Source of the DNA: Icerya purchasi
Lineage: Eukaryota; Arthropoda; Insecta; Hemiptera; Monophlebidae
Assembly: GCA_039619475.1 (NCBI GenBank)
Contig: CM077116.1
Coordinates: 102,531,164-102,595,163 of the forward strand
Reading direction: 5' to 3'
DNA length: 64,000 nucleotides
Of the stretch, positions 9,661-21,007 are shown piece by piece; positions within the stretch are counted from its first letter, which is position 1, and the number at the start of each line of letters is the position of its first letter. The notes beneath the pieces were generated by a model that made no database searches, was not told the origin of the DNA, and saw only the letters and a list, made by a program, of their open reading frames with translations. Both the position numbers and the translations under genes were made by a program.

Positions 9661-9984
9661 AACACCGTTGCGTTCTGATACTGGCTTCTTAGAGGTGTTA
9701 GCCGGAATTACATCAAGCGGTAGTCATTTAAAAGTTTCTTGCTCTTCATTCCAGCACGCTCAAACCTATAGTTGCACATGCATTATAGTATGTACACATT
9801 TCTCCTACAAAAGACAACCAGTGTGGTATAGAAAAGTATATAGCAATACCGAATCTGTAAAAATTCAATGAAATACTGCTGGAGACAAATCGAAAACACT
9901 ATCTTACAAAGCAACTGGAAAGTTACAGCAAAATCAAGGAACGCTAAACTGTAAATTTAACCAATTATTCTTCAATGATACAAC
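9661..9984. other. Spacer between duplicates A and B, unrecognised
   Basis: A 67-codon plus frame (9668-9871, MRSDTGFLEVLAG...) is open in all 13 units. Units differ so little that this has no evidential weight. The minus-strand reading contains ACWNEEQETFK and LPLDVIPANTSKKPVSERNG, broken by stops, which also looks protein-like. I cannot name either, and neither is likely to be a gene. Confidence 0.4.
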
Positions 9985-10340
9985 GAACGATTGCAAAAAA
10001 AATTCTCGTAGTCCACTTAAGACTAGTTCATCGTTTACTTCTTCCGATTTTTCTTCGTTTTAAAGTCTTCTAAACACGATTAAACTTTCTTCGGTCTCTC
10101 TCATTTCGTCCACATTCTATTACCGTTCTCTGTAACTGATGATCAATGCATCCTCATGGACGTTTTCTTGCAGCCAACTTTATTTCATGATATCTTCAAA
10201 TGTGTCTTGAAGTGAAGGAATAGTTCTAACATCCTTTTCTCCCAGAAGCTACTAAGTCTGAATTCCTACATTAAGTGTGTAACAGGATTTTATCGGTCCA
10301 TTTCCGTTCTCCGAGTATTTTTTTCCCAGTAATATGGCTT
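9985..10340. repeat. Diverged direct duplicate B (unit 1)
   Basis: Partner of duplicate A; its CTGATGATCAATG core lies at 10136. It sits directly upstream of the reverse transcriptase fragment. Divergence between A and B far exceeds that between units, so the A/B duplication is older than the array. Confidence 0.6.
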
Positions 10341-10362
10341 TCATGATATTTGCTTAACAACA

Positions 10363-11420
10363 ATGTCCATTGACTATGAAAAAGCTTTCGATGGCGTAAT
10401 ACATGAAAAATTAATCAAGATACTGAAGAAATTCAATATTGATGTCAAAAAATTGCAGGTAATAAAAAATTTATACTGGAAACAGTGCAAAAATATCAAG
10501 ATGGGCGCCGTATACTCTAATTGAAAATGCAGTATAAGAAAGAAGGTAAAACAGGGAAGGCCCCTCTCTCCGCGGTTATTAAAAATCTACGCAGACGAAA
10601 TAACAAAACAGACGCAAACCGAAGGAGTGGGTCTGAAGATCAATGGACAAAGAATCAATGAAGCAAGCTGCGGAGACGATAAGCTAGTTATAGCTGAAAC
10701 AAGAGTTCAAGAGCAGGAAATGGTGTATAGAATAATCTGTGCACGACTAAAATTTGGAATCAAAATCAGCGCGAAAAAACGATAGTCATGAAATTCTGGA
10801 AAACCAATATCAAAAAAGCAGAAATCATGATAGACAATGAAAAATTGAGAATGTCATCGAGTTTTAGAAATGTAGGTACTCTCGTAAATGCAGACGGAGG
10901 AGACCAAAAAGAAATCAAGGGTAGAATCGGTATGGCAAAGAAAGCCTTCAATAACCTCAGCAATGTATTGAAAAACCGAACCTTGAGCATGGGTCTACGG
11001 AAGAGAATAGTGAGATGCTGCAACATGTGGACAGTACTAAAATATTCCTATGAAACCTAGACAACGAATGCGGATATTGAAAGAAGACTGAACGCCTTTG
11101 AAATGTGGTGTTATCGAAGATTACTAGAAATACCTTTGACTAACTTTGCAACAAACGTATTAATATTAGATACAGTGAATGAAGAATACAAGACAATAGT
11201 TGAAAAGATCAAGAAACGAAAACTGAAATTCATAGCCCATAAAATCCGGGAAAACGGTTTATTCATGCTAACATTACAAGGACGAATTCAGGGAAAGCTC
11301 ATTAAAAGAAGAAGAAGATCGGTGCTAGTAACCACGAACGCACCGTCCAACTGTCCATGAAAAAGTCTACAAGAGGCCATTAAATGCGCCAGAAATCAAA
11401 GAATATAGATGAACGCAACC
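10363..11420 (+). pseudogene. 5'-truncated RTE-like reverse transcriptase, unit 1
   Basis: The fragment starts at the palm: MSIDYEKAFDGVIHEKL, VIKNLYWKQ, an in-frame TGA near 10522, then VKQGRPLSPRLLKIYADEI, GLKINGQRINEASCGDDK and AETRVQEQE. A frameshift in the A run at 10774-10779 leads to KTIVMKFW, FRNVGTLVNADGGDQKEIKG, MAKKAFNNLSNVLKN and SYET, with TAG at 11058 where the family has Trp (ETWT). RRLNAFEMWCYRRLLEI, LKFIAHKIRENGLF, RIQGKLIKRRRR and LQEAIKCARNQRI follow, the last ending in TAG at a second conserved Trp. Endonuclease and fingers are absent, as in a 5'-truncated retrotransposition product. The active site reads CGDD instead of YADD. Related in sequence to, but distinct from, the element at 52-3200. 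Confidence 0.88.
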
Positions 11421-11424
11421 TCTT

Positions 11425-11951
11425 GAAGCAACAGTGCCGCTCCGGCGACGACGAAGTACTTTCTCCAGCGTTGTTTAATCAGAGGATACTTTGTTTGCGT
11501 CGCAGTAAATCAAGAAAATTTCTATTCAATAATTGCATATCGACTGAATAATTAAAAATTAGCTCAACAGTTTCACAAATAGACTTAAATGTCCGAGAAA
11601 ACGCATTACCATTTTTAACTGAACATCAATTTGTATAAAAAATCTACTATTCATGATATGTTTCCAGGTGATCTAAGTGAAAATAAACAAACGGTAATTG
11701 GGCAGAATTTGAAAGAAATAAACCTAACATTGTACATACTAGGAATTTATGATAAAAAGAGGTTCAATAATACCTTTAAGCATATTCAACGAAAATCGAA
11801 AATAGTCGAAAAACAATGATCACCATAATATATCTTGTAGAAGAATGCTGTTAACAATCAAAATGGAAATTATGGCATACAGGAATTAATTACTTTAAAT
11901 CGGTTTTGTAAGAGGCAGGAACAAACTTGGAAAAATGGATACAGAAAACGC
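11425..11951. other. AT-rich DNA between reverse transcriptase and minisatellite (unit 1)
   Basis: No homology is recognised. A 62-codon plus frame (11631-11819) is intact only in units 1 and 2 and is broken elsewhere by an extra A (AATAATAACC) in units 3 and 5-13 or by a start-region deletion in unit 4, so it is not a conserved gene. The start of the stretch, a GC-richer CTCCGGCGACGACG, may be the 3' untranslated part of the RTE copy. Confidence 0.5.
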
Positions 11952-12340
11952 AATATCGGCTAAACACTGAACGCAATACCCGCCAAACACCAAACGCAAT
12001 AAAGGCTAAAACCCAAAGCCCAATAAAGATGAAAAACCCAACGCAATAAAGGCTAAACATTGAACGCTTTAAAGGCTAAACACTAAACCCATTAAAAATG
12101 AAAAACCCAGCGCAATAAAGGCTAAACACTAAACCTAATAAAAATGAAAAGCCCAGCGCAATAAAGGCTAAACACTAAACCCAATAAATATGAAAAACCC
12201 AGCGCAATAAAGGCTAAACACTAAACCCAATAAAAATGAAAAACCCAGCGCAATAACGGATAAACACTAAACCCAATAAAGATGAAAAACCCAACGCAAT
12301 AAAGGCTAAACACTGAACGCAATACAGGCTAAACAAACAC
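11952..12340. repeat. 23-bp minisatellite, 17 monomers, unit 1
   Basis: Monomers of 23 bp come in two main types. Type a begins AATAAAGGCTAAAC and type b begins AATAAAAATGAAAAACCC. They alternate, so the effective period is 46 bp; the first two and last two monomers are diverged edge forms. One monomer is 24 bp (GCTAAAACCC). Monomer 14 is a variant, AATAACGGATAAAC. Confidence 0.93.
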
Positions 12341-12465
12341 AAAAAAGCAGCTAATGAAATGGAGCGAGGGAACGATCAGAAGTAAAGACAGTATTAAAGG
12401 AGGAAAAACTTTAACATACCATTTTTCGGTTCAGCAGTGTTCATCCATTTGTCCTATCAATTATA
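12341..12465. other. Link from minisatellite to the next unit
   Basis: About 125 bp follow the minisatellite and run into the next unit without a break. A 60-codon frame (12354-12536, MKWSEGTIRSKDS...) crosses the chosen unit boundary and recurs at every junction, including 16688, 21021, 25353 and 59691. Units 9 and 10 change one His to Tyr. Such recurrence follows from unit identity and does not show coding. Confidence 0.5.
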
Positions 12466-14696
12466 CGTTTATCTTTTCCATGAATAAGCTGCATCGACTA
12501 GTTCCTGGAATACAGGGGGTCGCTTGCGAATCTTAGGATGAAATCGCTCCAGCAGAACAATGCCAATTATTAATGAAACATAGAAAACAAAACAACAATT
12601 TGATTACAGTGAACTTAATTAAACATCTAAGTAACGGACGCAATTATATCTAAAACAGGTGTCTGGACGATACGTGGGACGAACGCCGCTAAAAATTAGA
12701 AACAAAAATATCGCAATAAGGACCAAAATGACAAACTACATGATAAAAATAAAATAGTACCCAGCACCGCAAAATAAAACAAAAAAATAAAATATAAAAA
12801 TCGCATTAACGGCTACAACCCATGAAGAAGTGCGGAACGAAAAAGTAAAAAAAATTGTAAAAAAAATGTAGTGAAAAGTGAAAACGATTTAACAGGTAAA
12901 CTAGTCACGCGAAAAAAAAAAATTGAAATAAAAAACGGTCATATCGAACGAGACCGACGAACGGACTAAATTTAAACCCGCCAACACCGATATAAAAAAT
13001 AAAAATAAAAAAAAAGCAAAAGCAAATAACGCGGAAATGGATATACACACGTCATGAAGTGTGCAAAATTGGGAAAATATTATTAAGGAACATGGCGATA
13101 TAGACTAGAAAATGAGCTCGCCAAGGAATAGCATGGAATGAAAATAAATCGAATAATAGCAAGATGACTGAAAAATCAACAGAAACAGTAAAGATTTTTC
13201 AATAACACAATATATCTGAAGTTTTTGCACGACATAGAGACTATGTCGTGTGGGCAAAAGGTAACCGGCTAGGAAATCATGTTAAAGAAGAAGAAATTGC
13301 ATTTACAATTGTTTCTCTGCATCTTAACAGAAGAGTTTTATTGGCAAGTAGTCACACGGATAGCAACAATAAATGCTCATAAAAAACCAAACACCTGTGA
13401 AATGTGTCGAAACTTACAAAACTAGGCCGCATAAGTTGTTATGAAGACTGATACGAATAACATGAAATAATCACCATTTGCATGGAATCCCTCTGAAAAC
13501 TACCTGTGTGATATTTAGAAGAATATAAGAATGCAGAATCAATAAACATCACTTAAACCACTGGGACAGAAGAATGTAAAACGTTAGATTACAGGGCAAC
13601 TAATGAAGTGTTCCAGTATCACATAAATAGAGAGTTCTGAATTTTACCACAAAAACCATTGCAACAATTCCGTTTTTGTCCGATTTCTCCGAATTCGTCA
13701 TTTTATTCTTCAGCTTCTTCTTTGTATACGTATTTAGAGTCTGCTGCCGGCTTATCACTCAAATCTTCCATTTCTTCCACTATATTTCTATTCTTCAGTA
13801 GTTCTTCTTAGCTGATGATCAATGTATTGCAACAGACGTGTCCTGATAGCCGGTTTAGTTTCAAAATACCTTCAAATGTGTTTTTAAGTGCGGCTCCTTT
13901 TTCGAAATATTTTTCTCATAGAAGTAAATCAGAATTATGTCGGGTATTAGTTTTCTGAAAGCTCTTTTCCGTCTATTTCAAGTGATTTTCTTCCAACACC
14001 GTTGCGTTCTGATACTGGCTTCTTAGAGGTGTTAGCCGGAATTACATCAAGCGGTAGTCATTTAAAAGTTTCTTGCTCTTCATTCCAGCACGCTCAAACC
14101 TATAGTTGCACATGCATTATAGTATGTACACATTTCTCCTACAAAAGACAACCAGTGTGGTATAGAAAAGTATATAGCAATACCGAATCTGTAAAAATTC
14201 AATGAAATACTGCTGGAGACAAATCGAAAACACTATCTTACAAAGCAACTGGAAAGTTACAGCAAAATCAAGGAACGCTAAACTGTAAATTTAACCAATT
14301 ATTCTTCAATGATACAACGAACGATTGCAAAAAAAATTCTCGTAGTCCACTTAAGACTAGTTCATCGTTTACTTCTTCCGATTTTTCTTCGTTTTAAAGT
14401 CTTCTAAACACGATTAAACTTTCTTCGGTCTCTCTCATTTCGTCCACATTCTATTACCGTTCTCTGTAACTGATGATCAATGCATCCTCATGGACGTTTT
14501 CTTGCAGCCAACTTTATTTCATGATATCTTCAAATGTGTCTTGAAGTGAAGGAATAGTTCTAACATCCTTTTCTCCCAGAAGCTACTAAGTCTGAATTCC
14601 TACATTAAGTGTGTAACAGGATTTTATCGGTCCATTTCCGTTCTCCGAGTATTTTTTTCCCAGTAATATGGCTTTCATGATATTTGCTTAACAACA

Positions 14697-15754
14697 ATGT
14701 CCATTGACTATGAAAAAGCTTTCGATGGCGTAATACATGAAAAATTAATCAAGATACTGAAGAAATTCAATATTGATGTCAAAAAATTGCAGGTAATAAA
14801 AAATTTATACTGGAAACAGTGCAAAAATATCAAGATGGGCGCCGTATACTCTAATTGAAAATGCAGTATAAGAAAGAAGGTAAAACAGGGAAGGCCCCTC
14901 TCTCCGCGGTTATTAAAAATCTACGCAGACGAAATAACAAAACAGACGCAAACCGAAGGAGTGGGTCTGAAGATCAATGGACAAAGAATCAATGAAGCAA
15001 GCTGCGCAGACGATAAGCTAGTTATAGCTGAAACAAGAGTGCAAGAGCAGGAAATGGTGTATAGAATAATCTGTGCACGACTAAAATTTGGAATTAAAAT
15101 CAGCGCGAAAAAACGATAGTCATGAAATTCTGGAAAACCAATATCAAAAAAGCAGAAATCATGATAGACAATGAAAAATTGAGAATGTCATCGAGTTTTA
15201 GAAATGTAGGTACTTTCGTAAATGCAGACGGAGGAGACCAAAAAGAAATCAAGGGTAGAATCGGTATGGCAAAGAAAGCCTTCAATAACCTCAGCAATGT
15301 ATTGAAAAACCGAACCTTGAGCATGGGTCTACGGAAGAGAATAGTGAGATGCTGCTACATGTGGACAGTACTAAAATATTCCTATGAAACCTAGACAACG
15401 AATGCGGATATTGAAAGAAGACTGAACGCCTTTGAAATGTGGTGTTATCGAAGATTACTAGAAATACCTTTGACTAACTTTGCAACAAACGTATTAATAT
15501 TAGATACAGTGAATGAAGAATACAAGACAATAGTTGAAAAGATCAAGAAACGAAAACTGAAATTCATAGCCCATAAAATCCGGGAAAACGGTTTATTCAT
15601 GCTAACATTACAAGGACGAATTCAGGGAAAGCTCATTAAAAGAAGAAGAAGATCGGTGCTAGTAACCACGAACGCACCGTCCAACTGTCCATGAAAAAGT
15701 CTACAAGAGGCCATTAAATGCGCCAGAAATCAAAGAATATAGATGAACGCAACC
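14697..15754 (+). pseudogene. Truncated reverse transcriptase, unit 2
   Basis: Same inherited stops and A-run frameshift as unit 1, with active site CADD and GTFVNADG in the thumb. The tail is still open from 15437 to 15694. Confidence 0.87.
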
Positions 15755-16285
15755 TCTTGAAGCAACAGTGCCGCTCCGGCGACGACGAAGTACTTTCTCC
15801 AGCGTTGTTTAATCAGAGGATACTTTGTTTGCGTCGCAGTAAATCAAGAAAATTTCTATTCAATAATTGCATATCGACTGAATAATTAAAAATTAGCTCA
15901 ACAGTTTCACAAAATGACTTAAATGTCCGAGAAAACGCATTACCATTTTTAACTGAACATCAATTTGTATAAAAAATCTACTATTCATGATATGTTTCCA
16001 GGTGATCTAAGTGAAAATAAACAAACGGTAATTGGGCAGAATTTGAAAGAAATAAACCTAACATTGTACATACTAGGAATTTATGATAAAAAGAGGTTCA
16101 ATAATACCTTTAAGCATATTCAACGAAAATCGAAAATAGTCGAAAAACAATGATCACCATAATATATCTTGTAGAAGAATGCTGTTAACAATCAAAATGG
16201 AAATTATGGCATACAGGAATTAATTACTTTAAATCGGTTTTGTAAGAGGCAGGAACAAACTTGGAAAAATGGATACAGAAAACGC

Positions 16286-16674
16286 AATATCGGCTAAACA
16301 CTGAACGCAATACCCGCCAAACACCAAACGCAATAAAGGCTAAAACCCAAAGCCCAATAAAGATGAAAAACCCAACGCAATAAAGGCTAAACATTGAACG
16401 CTTTAAAGGCTAAACACTAAACCCATTAAAAATGAAAAACCCAGCGCAATAAAGGCTAAACACTAAACCCAATAAAAATGAAAAACCCAGCGCAATAAGG
16501 GCTAAACACTAAACCCAATAAATATGAAAAACCCAGCGCAATAAAGGCTAAACACTAAACCCAATAAAAATGAAAAACCCAGCGCAATAAAGGCTAAACG
16601 CTAAACCCAATAAAGATGAAAAACCCAACGCAATAAAGGCTAAACACTGAATGCAATATAGGCTAAACAAACAC
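16286..16674. repeat. 23-bp minisatellite, 17 monomers, unit 2
   Basis: Variants: AATAAGGGCTAAAC near 16495, GGCTAAACGCTAAACCC near 16593, and AATATAGGC in the last monomer. Confidence 0.93.
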
Positions 16675-17545
16675 AAAAAAGCAGCTAATGAAATGGAGCG
16701 AGGGAACGATTAGAAGTAAAGACAGTATTAAAGGAGGAAAAACTTTAACATACCATTTTTCGGTTCAGCAGTGTTCATCCATTTGTCCTATCAATTATAC
16801 GTTTATCTTTTCCATGAATAAGCTGCATCGACTAGTTCCTGGAATACAGGGGGTCGCTTGCGAATCTTAGGATGAAATCGCTCCAGCAGAACAATGCCAA
16901 TTATTAATGAAACATAGAAAACAAAACAACAATTTGATTACAGTGAACTTAATTAAACATCTAAGTAACGGACGCAATTATATCTAAAACAGGTGTCTGG
17001 ACGATACGTGGGACGAACGCCGCTAAAAATTAGAAACAAAAATATCGCAATAAGGACCAAAATGACAAACTACATGATAAAAATAAAATAGTACCCAGCA
17101 CCGCAAAATAAAACAAAAAAATAAAATATAAAAATCGCATTAACGGCAACAACCCATGAAGAAGTGCGGAACGAAAAAGTTAAAAAAATTGTAAAAAAAA
17201 TGTAGTGAAAAGTGAAAACGATTTAACAGGTAAACTAGTCACGCGAAAAAAAAAAATTGAAATAAAAAACGGTCATATCGAACGAGACCGACGAACGGAC
17301 TAAATTTAAACCCGCCAACACCGATATAAAAAATAAAAATAAAAAAAAAGCAAAAGCAAATAACGCGGAAATGGATATACACACGTCATGAAGTGTGCAA
17401 AATTGGGAAAATATTATTAAGGAACATGGCGATATAGACTAGAAAATGAGCTCGCCAAGGAATAGCATGGAATGAAAATAAATCGAATAATAGCAAGATG
17501 ACTGAAAAATCAACAGAAACAGTAAAGATTTTTCAATAACACAAT

Positions 17546-17716
17546 ATGTCTGAAGCTTTTGCACGACATAGAGACTATGTCGTGTGGGCAAAAGGTAACC
17601 GGCTAGGAAATCATGTTAAAGAAGAAGAAATTGCATTTACAATTGTTTCTCTGCATCGTAACAGAAGAGTTTTATTGGCAAGTAGTCACACGGATGGCAA
17701 CAATAAATGCTCATAA
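17546..17716 (+). pseudogene. 56-codon open frame of unknown origin (unit 3 form)
   Basis: In unit 3 the frame runs from ATG to TAA and reads MSEAFARHRDYVVWAKG, then GNHVKEEEIAFTIVSLH and RRVLLASSHTDG. Its amino-acid composition is much more protein-like than that of the surrounding AT-rich DNA. The other 12 units keep the reading open but lack the ATG. I do not recognise it. The NR-VLL-S-H pattern after a basic stretch loosely recalls the catalytic region of piggyBac-type transposases, but the resemblance is too weak to name it. It is most likely a fragment of a dead transposon trapped in the unit. Confidence 0.35.
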
Positions 17717-19029
17717 AAAACCAAACACCTGTGAAATGTGTCGAAACTTACAAAACTAGGCCGCATAAGTTGTTATGAAGACTGATACGAATAACATGAA
17801 ATAATCACCATTTGCATGGAATCCCTCTGAAAACTACCTGTGTGATATTTAGAAGAATATAAGAATGCAGAATCAATAAACATCACTTAAACCACTGGGA
17901 CAGAAGAATGTAAAACGTTAGATTACAGGGCAACTAATGAAGTGTTCCAGTATCACATAAATAGAGAGTTCTGAATTTTACCACAAAAACCATTGCAACA
18001 ATTCCGTTTTTGTCCGATTTCTCCGAATTCGTCATTTTATTCTTCAGCTTCTTCTTTGTATACGTATTTAGAGTCTGCTGCCGGCTTATCACTCAAATCT
18101 TCCATTTCTTCCACTATATTTCTATTCTTCAGTAGTTCTTCTTAGCTGATGATCAATGTATTGCAACAGACGTGTCCTCATAGCCGGTTTAGTTTCAAAA
18201 TACCTTCAAATGTGTTTTTAAGTGCGGCTCCTTTTTCGAAATATTTTTCTCATAGAAGTAAATCAGAATTATGTCGGGTATTAGTTTTCTGAAAGCTCTT
18301 TTCCGTCTATTTCAAGTGATTTTCTTCCAACACCGTTGCGTTCTGATACTGGCTTCTTAGAGGTGTTAGCCGGAATTACATCAAGCGGTAGTCATTTAAA
18401 AGTTTCTTGCTCTTCATTCCAGCACGCTCAAACCTATAGTTGCAGATGCATTATAGTATGTACACATTTCTCCTACAAAAGACAACCAGTGTGGTATAGA
18501 AAAGTATATAGCAATACCGAATCTGTAAAAATTCAATGAAATACTGCTGGAGACAAATCGAAAACACTATCTTACAAAGCAACTGGAAAGTTACAGCAAA
18601 ATCAAGGAACGCTAAACTGTAAATTTAACCAATTATTCTTCAATGATACAACGAACGATTGCAAAAAAAATTCTCGTAGTCCACTTAAGACTAGTTCATC
18701 GTTTACTTCTTCCGATTTTTCTTCGTTTTAAAGTCTTCAAAACACGATTAAACTTTCTTCGGTCTCTCCATTTCGTCCACATTCTATGACCGTTCTCTGC
18801 AACTGATGATCAATGTATCCTCATGGACGATTTCTTGCAGCAAACTTTATTTCATGATACCTTCAAATGTGTCTTGAAGTGAAGGAATAGTTCTAACATC
18901 CTTTTCTCCCAGAAGCTACTAAGTCTGATTTCCTACATTAAGTGTGTAACAGGATTTTATCGGTCCATTTCCGTTCTCCGAGTATTTTTTCCCCAGTAAT
19001 ATGGCTTTCATGATATTTGCTTAACAACA

Positions 19030-20086
19030 ATGTCCATTGACTATGAAAAAGCTTTCGATGGCGTAATACATGAAAAATTAATCAAGATACTGAAGAAATT
19101 CAATATTGATGTCAAAAAATTGCAGGTAATAAAAAATTTATACTGGAAACAGTGCAAAAATATCAAGATGGGCGCCGTATACTCTAATTGAAAATGCAGT
19201 ATAAGAAAGAAGGTAAAACAGGGAAGGCCCCTCTCTCCGCGGTTATTAAAAATCTACGCAGACGAAATAACAAAACAGACGCAAACCGAAGGAGTGGGTC
19301 TGAAGATCAATGGACAAAGAATCAATGAAGCAAGCTGCGCAGACGATAAGCTAGTTATAGCTGAAACAAGAGTGCAAGAGCAGGAAATGGTGTATAGAAT
19401 AATCTGTGCACGACTAAAATTTGGAATTAAAATCAGCGCGAAAAAACGATAGTCATGAAATTCTGGAAAACCAATATCAAAAAAGCAGAAATCATGATAG
19501 ACAATGAAAAATTGAGAATGTCATCGAGTTTTAGAAATGTAGGTACTTTCGTAAATGCAGACGGAGGAGACCAAAAAGAAATCAAGGGTAGAATCGGTAT
19601 GGCAAAGAAAGCCTTCAATAACCTCAGCAATGTATTGAAAAACCGAACCTTGAGCATGGGTCTACGGAAGAGAATAGTGAGATGCTGCTACATGTGGACA
19701 GTACTAAAATATTCCTATGAAACCTAGACAACGAATGCGGATATTGAAAGTAGACTGAACGCCTTTGAAATGTGGTGTTATCGAAGATTACTAGAAATAC
19801 CTTCGACTAACTTTGCAACAAACGTATTAATATTAGATACAGTGAATGAAGAAAACAAGACAATAGTTGAAATATCAAGAAACGAAAACTGAAATTCATA
19901 GCACATAAAATCCGGGAAGACAGTTTATTCATGCTAACATTACAAGGACGAATTCCGAGAAAGCTCATTAAAAGAAGAAGAAGATCGGTGCTAGTAACCA
20001 CGAACGCACCGTCCAACTGTCCATGAAAAAGTCTACAAGAGGCCATTAAATGCGCCAGAAATCAAAGAATATAGATGAACGCAACC
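19030..20086 (+). pseudogene. Truncated reverse transcriptase, unit 3
   Basis: Active site CADD and GTFVNADG as in units 2 and 4. The tail (about 19750-19960) carries the 1-bp deletion of units 5-13 and is out of frame after VNEENKTIVE. Confidence 0.87.
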
Positions 20087-20618
20087 TCTTGAAGCAACAG
20101 TGCCGCTCCGGCGACGACGAAGTACTTTCTCCAGCGTTGTTTAATCAGAGGATACTTTGTTTGCGTCGCAGTAAATCAAGAAAATTTCTATTCAATAATT
20201 GCATATCGACTGAATAATTAAAAATTAGCTCAACAGTTTCACAAAATGACTTAAATGTCCGAGAAAACGCATTACCATTTTTAACTGAACATCAATTTGT
20301 ATAAAAAATCTACTATTCATGATATGTTTCCAGGTGATCTAAGTGAAAATAAACAAACGGTAATTGGGCAGAATTTGAAAGAAATAAACCTAACATTGTA
20401 CATACCAGGAATTTATGATAAAAAGAGGTTCAATAATAACCTTTAAGCATATTCAACGAAAATCGAAAATAGTCGAAAAACAATGATCACCATAATATAT
20501 CTTGTAGAAGAATGCTGTTAACAATCAAAATGGAAATTATGGCATACAGGAATTAATTACTTTAAATCGGTTTTGTAAGAGGCAGGAACAAACTTGGAAA
20601 AATGGATACAGAAAACGC

Positions 20619-21007
20619 AATATCGGCTAAACACTGAACGCAATACCAGCCAAACACCAAACGCAATAAAGGCTAAAACCCAAAGCCCAATAAAGATGAA
20701 AAACCCAACGCAATAAAGGCTAAACATTGAACGCTTTAAAGGCTAAACACTAAACCCATTAAAAATGAAAAACCCAGCGCAATAAAGGCTAAACACTAAA
20801 CCCAATAAAAATGAAAAACCCAGCGCAATAAAGGCTAAACACTAAACCCAATAAATATGAAAAACCCAGCGCAATAAAGGCTAAACACTAAACCCAATAA
20901 AAATGAAAAACCCAGCGCAATAAAGGCTAAACGCTAAACCCAATAAAGATGAAAAACCCAACGCAATAAAGGCTAAACACTGAATGCAATACAGGCTAAA
21001 CAAACAC
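20619..21007. repeat. 23-bp minisatellite, 17 monomers, unit 3
   Basis: Shares GGCTAAACGCTAAACCC and GAATGCAATA with unit 2; private ACCAGCCAAAC in the second monomer. Confidence 0.93.

Larger units (their letters stand above)
8133..12465. repeat. Array unit 1 (4333 bp), left edge
   Basis: This is the first unit, entered partway from unique DNA. It is the best reference copy for the internal map. Private variants include SCGDD in the reverse transcriptase, where units 2-4 read SCADD; an A10 run near 8579-8588, where most units have A11; and TCTAAAGC before the hairpin (also in unit 6), where most others read TCTGAAGC. Such private differences fit an array-edge unit that escapes part of the homogenisation. 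Confidence 0.95.
12466..16799. repeat. Array unit 2 (4334 bp)
   Basis: It belongs with units 1 and 4 in its reverse transcriptase tail, which has the long open form at 15437-15694. It also shares with unit 4 a CCTGATAGCC variant near 13843, where the other units have CCTCATAGCC. The minisatellite has 17 monomers. Confidence 0.95.

Noticed and set aside
9668..9871. A 67-codon frame, MRSDTGFLEVLAG..., open in all 13 units
   Set aside because: Conservation follows from the near identity of the units. There is no family resemblance, and it lies between two old duplicates. It cannot be supported as a gene.
9478..10170. CTGATGA motifs that could be hammerhead ribozyme cores
   Set aside because: No matching GAAA box with flanking stems and cleavage triplet was found in the expected arrangement. 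The motif is part of the A/B duplication.
10766..11026. Minus-strand frames (74-86 codons) opposite the reverse transcriptase of each unit
   Set aside because: They are antisense shadows of the plus-strand reverse transcriptase, whose motifs identify the real reading direction.
11952..12340. TAAACCC-like strings resembling telomere repeats
   Set aside because: They occur once per 46-bp dimer inside a clearly different 23-bp monomer, not as tandem heptamers.
11952..12340. Regular short repeats that might suggest a CRISPR array
   Set aside because: Monomers abut without unique spacers and the context is eukaryotic retrotransposon DNA.
12354..12536. A 60-codon frame, MKWSEGTIRSKDS..., recurring at every unit junction
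   Set aside because: Its repetition is due to the tandem array. No recognised domain and no independent evidence of coding.
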